A stretch of 64,000 bases of DNA from assembly GCA_964036275.1 (NCBI GenBank), contig OZ038435.1, positions 682,001 to 746,000 of the forward strand, given 5' to 3'. This DNA comes from Litoditis marina. Its lineage: Eukaryota; Nematoda; Chromadorea; Rhabditida; Rhabditidae. The translations under genes were made by a program, and so were the position numbers. Positions 23,501-32,214 of the stretch are shown piece after piece (position 1 is the stretch's first letter; each line of letters begins with the position of its first letter). The notes below the pieces were generated by a model. That model saw nothing but the letters and a program-made list of their open reading frames with translations. It made no database searches and was not told where the DNA came from.

Positions 23501-26500
23501 GATATATTTATTTTACTGGGTATTGCGTTAACCATCAGTTAACCATTCACCTGGTTCCTGGTGAATTGGTTCGCTTAGAATCACTAGGTAACAAGTGTTC
23601 TCCAAAAAAAGTGTTGTGAAAAAAGTGATTCCTGCAGAAATGGCTATAAACCCAGGTTTCTGATTAACTGGTGTTATTACAATTATTGGTGATTTCTCAC
23701 CAAGCACTAAGGTCTTAAGGTCCAAACTTCTCAACACACAACTTCTCAACATCAAAAATTTCTCACCAAGTACTAGTCAAGGTCCAAACCCAACTTGTTG
23801 TTTGTGGTGTTTCATCCTTGGACATATAATGCACAGAAACGAATAAGAAGCAGAAACATCTATTAATATGTTATCTTTCACGAGGTCGGGTTTTCTGCTG
23901 GCTTCTTTCATTCTCCATTCTCATATTTATATTAAGGAAGAGGAGTCGAGTTCTCCGCGCGACGCGACATCGGATGCCGCGTCGCGGTTGAAAGTGCACG
24001 ACGGGAAGACGTTTATGCAGCAGGACGTGCTGGTACCATGGCAGATCGACTCGCAAAACGAGACATTTCTGAGGTAGGTTACTGTTTGGAACTGGGTGTA
24101 GTTCCTATTCCCCCTTTATGCTCATTGCCACACGATTTCTCTAATGTTCATGATTCTCTATATCTTGACTAACGTTCACCAACATCTCGACCCGATAGAA
24201 GGATCTCCCAGATAATACATGTATAGTGAATATGATCGAGTCCATAGAACATAACAATGTGGATAAGTCAGTCTTTATATCGCAATACAGAGTTATACAA
24301 ATAATATAGGATGATAGAAAGGTGCGAGACTGAATACATAGGAGAGAGAGAGATAACAGATAACTAGTAGTGCCACATGGTTTCGGTAAGTTACGGATTA
24401 CGGCTTGTTCTCGTCTACTTACGATTTGTGCTCTATTACGACTCCACCTTCCCAGACAGTCGCATTGAAGCGAAGTGATGCTTACTGCCACGAGTTGGCG
24501 CGATTGCGTGGTACGTGCGCGTGAGTGATATGCTAATGCGCACTCTATGTTAAGCAGCGTACCACGTATTGAATATCGCAGTCTGCGATAGCTCCCCGAG
24601 AGAGAGAAAGACGAAGAGAAGTTTCGCACTCTGCGAAAGCTCCCCAGCTTAGAAAAACAGAATAAGAAGTCCGGTCACGTGATAACGAGTTGAAGCAAGC
24701 CAAAAAGCTACGTGCTGTTTGACCTCCACGATTGGCGTGGGAACTAAGAAACGATTGCCGGACAACTTCAAACTGCACAAAGCTTCTGTTTCATCCAATG
24801 GCAGATACCATTTGTTACGACTTCAACGGCTGTCTACGTTCGGATTGACACACTTCTAGCATAGAAATAAGCAGAACATATATTATAGATAGATGATAGT
24901 CAGAGTGATGAGAGGAAGCAAAGTTGATCAATGGACTGGTATGTTGTCTTCTTGTTCTTCTAGTAGCTCGACGTTGAATGTTCCATATCTTCTCCAATTT
25001 TGGTACTCGGCTGACTGATAGGCTGTTCTACCAGATGTACATATATTCATTCAAACTTGGCGTCGAGGTTTTGGTCTAAAATGACTTCGAGGGTGAGAAA
25101 TGGTTCCACATGGCTTTTCGGCTAACCAATACTAATTGATAGGCGACTGATAAATGAGTATATGTTAACGATACGATTTTCATGATGTAATATTTCTGAT
25201 GATTTAAGCAAATCTCACCGCCTCGGCTCACAACATAAACCGTTTCATTAAGCGTTCGACACCATGGTTAAAATCACGTCTAGTTTGTTGGCTGACTTGA
25301 TATATGGCTTGAAGTGGGCGTTAGAAAGTAACACGTCTGTAGTTCCTGGCAGGGTCATGAACACGACTATTCACGTATCACTCGTTTAATATGCGTTCGT
25401 GAAGACGTACATAATCACGTCTACTTTGTCGGCTATACCGTGGAATAGTTGTCGAAAATTAACAGGTAACGTATTACTCGATAGGGTCGTGAAAACGACT
25501 ATATATGTCATTTCACGGATGAACACGGCGATTATGTGCTGATGTCAAACGGATCTCAAAAATGTGTTCAATACGTCTTGTTCAGTTCTTTTTGTTTCGT
25601 CCAAGTTTCCGGCTGGTTTGTATGTTAATGGAGTGGTTTAACGAAATAATCTTTTGACTAATTCAATGCTGGTCAACGAAATATCTGATTTCTACGATGT
25701 TATTCGAAACCGTATGACTAAACAGTGAACAGTTATCGTTCGTTGATGATTACTCATGCATTATTCGATAACGATATTTTGCTCATCATGACAATGTAGA
25801 ACTTATGTTTTCGGGCAACAAGTGCTCACTTTCTGGCTTCCCGGGCATGCACTGCAAATCGTTCATCATACGTCTGAAATGGCGTTCATTATTACGTTTA
25901 TTCACAATCACGGTTATGGCGTGTAGTAGGCGTTAGTGGTAACACGTCACGTTTTTCTCAATGAGATCATGAAAACGACTACATACGTTTCTTCTGATAA
26001 ACACGAGAATTTAGTGCTCATATGACGGATCTAGTGAAAATATTCAACACGTCTTGTATAGTGCCAGCTTTGGTAACGTCTGAGTTTGGCGGCTGGTTGC
26101 AAAATGATGAATTCGATGAACGAGATAATCTTTTGTGGTTGATCGAGATAACATTCTGACCAATATAATGGATGGATGAGCTGACAATTACATACGTTTC
26201 TTGGATTTGATTTGATAAACGGCTAACTCTGCTACATGTCGCAATGTTTCAAGTACATAAGATTAGTTCTCAACGCTAACCTTTGCAGAAGTTTTTACGA
26301 TTTACGGTTTCCACGACTTTTGATTACGGCATATTGATGGAATATGTAGTCGTTATAACGGTTAGTCACTTCACGTACGATGTATGTGAACGACGCATGA
26401 CTATTGACTACTTCTCAGAATGATGTCTTAATAGATCTGATGTGCAATATACCATATATTAACATGCTTACTACGTCTGCCAGAAAACGAAAGTTCACGA

Positions 26501-29311
26501 TTTACCAAATCATGTTGCGACTACGACTTAAACTTAGTTTGTTACAACGAAATTGGTGAAAAATGTTCCACTTTCCAGGTTGAAGCACCAAAACACTTTG
26601 TACGTCTTGTGTAACAACTGTGTGCACTTCATGCCAAGACTATGGAACGGCTATCGTTATTATGATCAATCTAAAACACATTAGAAACGAACTTTGATTA
26701 TACGAATTGTTTATGATATACATGCGCTTTGACAAAAAGGCTGCGAAAATCAAACGAACAAACTGTTGTTATCTATTGACGGTTTCGAAAAATGTATTTT
26801 TTTTTCATTTTCGTAATAACTACGGCTTTATGTAATCAACAAAAGTGAAATGAAACGGCTTGAATATTTTGAACTTGAAATGTCTACTTGGCTAAATGAC
26901 TATCTACGTGTTTACGACTAAATTCACAACACTATGTGCAATACTTGCTTGCGTACATCAGTTTATGCTCAAAAACAAATAATTCTGAACATGACATTAT
27001 GGGTGAGATAATATTTGCAAGATATACCTTTTGGTTGTCGAATTCGCTTGTAGTTTGGTCAGAGTGGCGTTTAGTCGTTATTCCAGCACATGATCCCATT
27101 CGTATTTCCATTTGCTCCGATTTGTTCGATAATCAGTAGAGAATATTGCTGGACGACGGCAGTGGATTACATGTTGAAACTCTCACGTATGTACGAATGA
27201 TCAAAATTCAACATTGTTTGTGTTGCACGGGTAGATACGCATGCGCTTGTCATGAATTACCTGTAATATGGCTTTTAGCGGCATGTTTGAAGTACGCGAA
27301 TAAACTTATGCGGCTGTCAATAACGAATTAAATACGGTGACGACAGTACGGCTTTGTAGACATGTTTCGGAATCAGGTATGCATCATCGAATGTCTGTGG
27401 ATCTGCGAATGGTATGAAACGGAATGATAGTACGGATAATCGGTAAGTACTAGTACCAGTGATACCAAATTTTTGAATGGTAACGTATATGAAACACGAT
27501 TTAATTACTATTCGATTGAAATTGAACTATCGAAGCTCAATCGGGATCAATATACATGGATTATCAGAATCTTTCACTCTACGAATGAGAACGATGTTGA
27601 GTGAAATGTTAACGAAATATAACGTTGGAAATGTATTGCATGTTGTAAAATATACGTAACGAGTTGAGCTACAATAGCACGGAAACCAATGAGGTTTGGC
27701 TGTCTCCCTTTGTAGGGAAACTTTCCGCCGTAAACAATTTGGATTTCCTCCGAAGTAGCAGTTTACTGTACTACTCAATGCACAAGTTCTCCTCATTGTG
27801 CTGCAGACCACGAGATTCTAACCAATATCTCGTGCGAGTTCCATCTGCTGAGACTCTACGTTTTTGCAGAAGATCAGACGAGGGGCCTATTCTCGTTCAT
27901 CACAAACATAGTACGAAATGATGCACCCTCACTACGTACATGAATAGACGATTTCCAATGCAAACGCGTAGGATGATGTATGCCTAGGACCGGGACCCGT
28001 ACCCGGCTTTGTTCAAAATCACTCCTTCTCTCGGCCCACCTGACCGCGTTGTAGCTGCTCATTTAACGTTCAATTACGACTGTGCTTTTGATTATTCAAC
28101 GGATCAGTAACGAATAGAGAAAACATGAGTTAAGGATGAAGTAGAGATGACGATGGGCTGCCCATGGTTCTTTATTAGCCGATGCACCACTGTTTGGAAC
28201 TGGGTGTAGTTCCTATTCCCCCTTTATGCTCATTGCCACACGATTTCTCTAATGTTCATGATTCTCTATATCTTGACTAACGTTCACCAACATCTCGACC
28301 CGATAGAAGGATCTCCCAGATAATACATGTATAGTGAATATGATCGAGTCCATAGAACATAACAATGTGGATAAGTCAGTCTTTATATCGCAATACAGAG
28401 TTATACAAATAATATAGGATGATAGAAAGGTGCGAGACTGAATACATAGGAGAGAGAGAGATAACAGATAACTAGTAGTGCCACATGGTTTGGGTAAGTT
28501 ACGGATTACGGCTTGTTCTCGTCTACTTACGATTTGTGCTCTATTACGACTCCACCTTCCCAGACAGTCGCATTGAAGCGAAGTGATGCTTACTGCCACG
28601 AGTTGGCGCGATTGCGTGGTACGTGCGCGTGAGTGATATGCTAATGCGCACTCTATGTTAAGCAGCGTACCACGTATTGAATATCGCAGTCTGCGATAGC
28701 TCCCCGAGAGAGAGAAAGACGAAGAGAAGTTTCGCACTCTGCGAAAGTTACTGTTTAGCGATTCCATACCTATTCGGGTAATGAAAGCGAACCAGTTGAA
28801 TTCTCGAACTGTGTGGGCATTAACATTTTGAAACAAACATACCTTGAATAGAATTTGAGAAGATTTTCCGCACATGCAATTCATTTTATTGACTACGCAT
28901 GTCAACAAAGATGCTACAGTACAGTACAGTGAATATTGGTACACTTTACTTCCTGTCAACACAAGCTCTGACTGGACTTAGATCCATTTGATAGACTTTT
29001 CTTCAAATCCGGTTATCCTTTTTTTGATTAGTTTGATTGGCGAAAATTCTGAATTATGTTGTAAAGATGGAATAATTATGATTAGGAACTCACTTACTCA
29101 AGGTTACTGTAATATGAAATAACTCACGACCCTTGCATAAGAATGTATTTCGTTGCATTTCTTTAACATCTATAATTTTTATTCCAGGTTCTATCACGTG
29201 TTCCGTGAGGGTGAGATGGAGGAGTTGATCTCGTCCGTTGACGGCTGTCAATTAGAGAGTGTCGTCAAGGAGCAGGGAAATTATATTGCTGTCATCAGCA
29301 AGGTACTGTAG
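17577..29311 (+). CDS. ALKBH8: ALKBH8 tRNA wobble-uridine methyltransferase/hydroxylase, 15 exons, about 591 aa
   Basis: In known members the methyltransferase domain, with TRMT112, turns cm5U at the tRNA wobble position into mcm5U, and the AlkB domain hydroxylates it with Fe(II) and 2-oxoglutarate. Exons: 17577-17723, 18011-18123, 18633-18760, 18913-19032, 19373-19530, 20204-20292, 20607-20732, 20993-21135, 21424-21553, 21871-21961, 22282-22329, 22710-22844, 23401-23487, 23937-24073, 29188-29311. RRM residues 50-130. AlkB iron ligands H237, D239 (SHYDTH) and H293 (WKHG); 2OG arginines R315 and R321 ([11 protein letters not shown]); CQC plus C336 match the family zinc site. SAM motif I is [10 protein letters not shown] (398-407), with ISIAVLHHM further on. 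The C-terminus, FYHVFREGE to VISKVL, matches the family end. The model is slightly shorter than human (664). Exon 8 needs a GC donor. ATGATG at 17577 is the assumed start; an acceptor-like TTTCAG lies 13 bases inside, so an upstream exon is possible. Confidence 0.92.
18011..18760 (+). other. ALKBH8: ALKBH8 RRM-coding exons 2-3
   Basis: Exons 18011-18123 and 18633-18760 encode an RNA-recognition-motif fold. [10 protein letters not shown] forms the first strand, [10 protein letters not shown] the first helix, [15 protein letters not shown] the central strands (with the Y-S-F of RNP1 type), and FIISFVKN the last strand. In ALKBH8 this motif helps bind tRNA. The split falls between PNK and SYSF. 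Confidence 0.85.
19373..21135 (+). other. ALKBH8: ALKBH8 AlkB-type 2OG-Fe(II) oxygenase exons 5-8
   Basis: Exon 5 has [11 protein letters not shown], matching the family HFGYEFHY. Exon 6 has [17 protein letters not shown] with the HxD iron motif. Exon 7 has [26 protein letters not shown], with the distal iron His. Exon 8 has [13 protein letters not shown] followed by CQCEYKEFC. All catalytic residues expected for an active dioxygenase are present. Confidence 0.9.
22511..22536 (+). pseudogene. Partial duplicate of ALKBH8 exon 12 start, with its acceptor
   Basis: CCTCTCACAG followed by GACTGTCACGTAGTCCGTGC (22511 onward) repeats the start of true exon 12 (TTCTCTCAG, then GACTGCCACGTAGTGCGTGC at 22710). 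Over 26 bases only three differ. The copy lies 199 bases upstream in the preceding intron. If used as an exon it would read [13 protein letters not shown] and soon reach a stop. The acceptor AG is intact, so it is a decoy splice site. Confidence 0.8.
22908..23083. mobile_element. Diverged relative of the 226-bp MITE
   Basis: It shares with 1353-1578 the ACGACCCTCCCC region, AATTTCGGGAAATT-like A-rich interior, GTTGCACGGGTGCAAC palindrome and right end TGTGGTCACCCTTG. The left end is eroded. It lies in the intron between ALKBH8 exons 12 and 13. Confidence 0.65.
24083..24639 (-). repeat. 3' LTR (downstream copy on the minus strand)
   Basis: Same length as its partner and almost identical. I noticed one base difference (ATGGTTTCGG here, ATGGTTTGGG in the other). 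On the minus strand it carries TATAAAG (24279 down to 24273) as a candidate promoter element. The 162-residue minus-strand frame inside it is probably not a gene. Confidence 0.85.
25318..26130. repeat. Diverged internal repeats inside the LTR element
   Basis: A module reading TCGTGAAAACGACTATATA...GTCAAACGGATCT...CAATACGTCTTGT (about 25484-25590) recurs as TCATGAAAACGACTACATA...GACGGATCT...CAACACGTCTTGT (about 25966-26070), with a partial version near 25318-25365. The copies are much more diverged than the LTRs, so this duplication predates the present insertion. Confidence 0.6.
28191..28747 (-). repeat. 5' LTR (upstream copy on the minus strand)
   Basis: Partner of 24083-24639. On the minus strand it runs from TTTCGCAGAGTGCG to CCAGTTCCAAACA and is followed by the primer-binding site. 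TATAAAG lies at 28387 down to 28381. A 237-residue minus-strand frame that extends from outside the element into this LTR is chance read-through. Confidence 0.85.
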
Positions 29312-29400
29312 CTTCATTGTTGACACACGTGCCACGTGAATAGTCACGTGAATGATGTAGTAACATAAGAAACTATGTCTTTACTTTCTTTTAATATCAT

Positions 29401-29430
29401 TTCAGCAAGGTAGTGTAGTTTAATTGTTGC
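29401..29430 (+). pseudogene. Duplicate of the ALKBH8 coding end
   Basis: TTCAGCAAGGTAGTGTAGTT and the following bases repeat ATCAGCAAGGTACTGTAGCT (29295-29325) of the last exon, including the region of the stop codon, 104-105 bases downstream. A few bases differ. It probably lies in the 3' UTR. Confidence 0.65.
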
Positions 29431-30142
29431 CCCACTCAGTCAAGAATTGTCATGTTATAGACGAAGTCTTATCAGGAATTCACTTTTTCAATCACATTTG
29501 TTTTCTACTGTTAACATGATAGTTGTTTAAAATGTGATTTAGATTCTTTCTTTCTGTTGAAATGGCTATAATTCGCAAACGTGTAATATTGACACCTGGT
29601 GTAACGGTTACTTTCATAGAACGCAAAATATAGTATTTATATTTTTTGTGGTCATAATTTGTTATTGTTTTTGTTGTTGAGTAAATTTATAGGGATCCGA
29701 TTATCTTATTCTTGTTGTGTTGAGAGAACTGTTATTACTATACATGATGATTAAGTGGAAGGGAGCTGTGCTTTGATACACGTGAACCACACGTGATGAA
29801 AGTCACGTGTTCTTGTATTGGCGAGGCGGTCCCATTGAATGCGTGGAATTCTGGCTATTTATGATGGATGGCTTCAGTCAGACTGGCCCTCTCCATTTTC
29901 ATGCACACGTCACATATAGATATGAGAGACGAGACACCCAGAATAAGGGCGAAGAAAAAGACTGGAGAAGACACTTGAAAGAGCAGTTTGGCTCAGGCCC
30001 AAGCTATTTGACGATACGCGCCTGCAAAAACGGCCGCCAGTTTTGCAGGGGACAGCGTTTTAGTGTTGCTTAACGGGGTCCTACACAGATCAGATGAAGG
30101 TTTACGAAGTCGGGGTTGTATATTGTTGTTTAGAGTACGTCG

Positions 30143-30148
30143 AATAAA
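30143..30148 (+). terminator. Candidate ALKBH8 poly(A) signal
   Basis: The first AATAAA that I see downstream of the ALKBH8 stop codon on the plus strand, about 830 bases away. It would give a long 3' UTR. A variant signal closer to the stop is possible. Confidence 0.35.
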
Positions 30149-31021
30149 ACATATTTATTTGTAAACCTTTCCCCCGGCAAGGAGTATCTGTGCAAAATGA
30201 AGATACTTTAAAGATGTATGCTGAATGCTGTTGAAAACCTTTTCTGCTGTGATTGTAGTTTGATCGCGTTCTTTTTGAGACATCCTTTTCCTCGAAAGTA
30301 CGTACAACTGTGTTGAGTGATTGATGTGTAACTCAGAGTTGGTAAGTCTCTCAACATACAGAAAGTTAGTGAGTTATTGGATTGCGGTACGCGATTAAAT
30401 TATTGTAGACGAACGGAACATTGTGATTGAGGTTGATTCAAAGTGAGCTATAAGATATGAATACATTGCGTTGTATTTTGAACAGTTTACAATGTTTCAT
30501 TCACGAATCTTAACTGAACAGCAGCGGAATATACCTACAGGTTGGATTCGGTGAATGTATCGAGATCAGCCAGAGTCTCGCCTGTGGTAGGTTTTTCATA
30601 TACTTAGTTTTTATCCCACATTGGAACGATTATGTGCTTTTTTTGGTTTCTATGTAAGTACGGGGAAGATTGAAATATTGTTTTCCAGTGATTTCTCTCA
30701 ATTCCAATGAGAACTAGCATCATAATGTATGTTGACCATGCATTTACGGCTATCTTCGTTTTGAACTCTTTTTCCGGTGATCCGAAAAGACTTGACGCAA
30801 TTCCTGTTGTTTGTTCCCCTTATAATCTGGCTGGCGAACGAGAGTCGCTAACCCTATTCGAGCAGTCTCCGGGGAGTGCAGCTTTTGATATAGCACTACT
30901 TCGCGGAATTAGGTTACGAGAGGCTTTCATTCAGAACATAAATCTACTTCTTCTCATCGTTTTTCGGCAGATCCGAGAAAGAGGGCAGGTCGCATACGTA
31001 TTATGGGAAGTGACGAGATAG

Positions 31022-31096
31022 TTTGTAGTTTGATCTCGATAAAATCCCCATTATTCACGAAATTCGGCCGAAAACCAACGGGACTAAACTACAAAC
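31022..31096. repeat. TGTAGTTTGATCTCG inverted-repeat element
   Basis: GTTTGTAGTTTGATCTCG at 31022 is answered by CTAAACTACAAAC at its right end. The family has a TGTAGTTTGATCTCG left arm, a variable 30-50-base middle and a right arm GAGATCAAACTACA, often followed by AACACAGCGGGATAG. Other copies or fragments lie at 48945-49001, 56413-56471, 58380-58450, 60138-60207 and 62298-62343, with single arms elsewhere. Confidence 0.7.
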
Positions 31097-31861
31097 ATAT
31101 ATGATGAAAATACAAGTGAAACGAACCGAATAAAAGATTTTGTTAAAAAAAGGCGAGAAGTTTCAGGTTATTACTAAGTGTACGAGGGAGCGTTAAACAA
31201 ACTATTAGGGAACGTCATAAAGTGAAAGTTTCGGTGGGGTTCCAGCCTACAGCGAAAGGACGGAAGACAACTCCGCTAATTAGTATATCGCAACGCATCA
31301 AAATGTTTGGTTCGTTTTTGTTTCAAATACCGTTTTTGGTAAACTACACAACAAATGCCAGCCATATATGTTGTTTTACGCCTTTCGGGCACTTTTATAT
31401 TTCATGAAGGCATTTGAATATTACGGAACAAACCACCCTAAACAGAGAAAAAAAGTAGACTCCACCCACTTAGTATTTTCGTAGCGCGCGAAGAAGATAC
31501 AAACACGCATTTCATGAAGTATTGTACTTTGATGTTAAGAACATAGTGCTGCTCAATATATCACCGTTTCGTGCTATATTGCACATTTCCAATTTTTATG
31601 CGAAAAGTTTGCAATTTTTGGTTTTTTTATAGTGCACACATACTTTTCTTGCACAACGGGAAACGCGCGCGCTTTTGTTTAGTGAAAACACCGATATATG
31701 GAGGTATGTATCCTAGCGTGTGAGGCATCGATTTTGTTGCTTCTAATATAAGTGAAAGGAGAGAGTGAGAGAGGGTGCCAGAGAAGAGGGGGCGTGGGTT
31801 GCCAGATCGATCCTGGCCTAGTGCCTTCGCATAGTCTGGCGGAGCATGGCCGTCTAGGGCC

Positions 31862-32214
31862 ATGTCCCTGTCCCACAGTCCCGGCCCGACCCTCGGGATC
31901 GGGCCCCCATGTAGTGCCGGCAGCCTGCCGACAGGTGGCGTCGCCGCGGCCGCAGGTCCGCAGTTGAACGGCGGACCGCCCGCGAGCGACCAGCTGCTGC
32001 TCAGTCTGCGCAACCGGCCGCATTGTCGAGTATTCCGCGCACTGTTCCAGTATTTACCCCTGCGTGATTCCCCTAATGACAACCCGCAGCTGGAGCTGGC
32101 GCTAGCTCCCGGCGACGTGGTCCTCGTCAAGGGCGAAATGGATTCTGACGGATTTTTCAAGGGAGAAACGCTGGACGGGAGGACCGGACTGGTCCCCTCT
32201 AATTATGTAGAGAG
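31862..32214 (+). other. RIMBP: RIMBP exon 1: SH3 domain I
   Basis: A GC-rich exon. A Gly/Pro/Ala-rich leader is followed by [12 protein letters not shown] (the ALYDY-type strand), [26 protein letters not shown] and [12 protein letters not shown], the conserved SH3 end. In RIM-binding proteins this fold binds proline motifs of RIM and calcium-channel tails. Confidence 0.92.

Larger units (their letters stand above)
24083..28747 (-). mobile_element. Non-autonomous LTR retrotransposon in the last ALKBH8 intron
   Basis: Two 557-base direct repeats (24083-24639 and 28191-28747) flank 3.55 kb. Target duplication: TTAC (perhaps GTTAC) at 24079-24082 and 28748-28751. Read on the minus strand, the 5' LTR ends in AAACA at 28191. 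After one base comes TGGTGCATCGGC (28189 down to 28178), complementary to a tRNA 3' end GCCGATGCACCA, a good primer-binding site. Just before the 3' LTR the minus strand reads GCTGGGGAG, a short polypurine tract. The interior has no frame over about 95 residues and no gag, protease, reverse transcriptase or integrase motif, so the element depends on others. Odd points: the LTR begins TTTCGC or CTTTCGC instead of TG. The insertion sits 9 bases past the exon 14 donor, which stays intact, and is antisense to ALKBH8. Confidence 0.85.
29312..31861. other. Intergenic region between ALKBH8 and RIMBP
   Basis: It holds the ALKBH8 3' UTR and whatever promoter RIMBP uses. Seen here: a diverged copy of the ALKBH8 coding end (29401-29430), clusters of CACGTG words (29326-29350 and 29779-29812), a candidate poly(A) signal at 30143, a small hairpin at 30021-30049 (CCTGCAAAA / TTTTGCAGG) and a TGTAGTTTGATCTCG inverted repeat (31022-31096). 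No coding exon is recognised, but a far-upstream RIMBP exon cannot be excluded. Confidence 0.5.

Noticed and set aside
24141..24629. 162-residue minus-strand open frame, repeated as part of a 237-residue frame at 28249-28962
   Set aside because: It lies wholly within the LTR. Both frames are identical only because the LTRs are. No domain is recognised, and the longer one continues past the element into ALKBH8 intron sequence.
31627..32160. 177-residue minus-strand open frame
   Set aside because: Shadow of the GC-rich RIMBP SH3-I exon on the other strand; the plus-strand frame has a clear SH3 fold.
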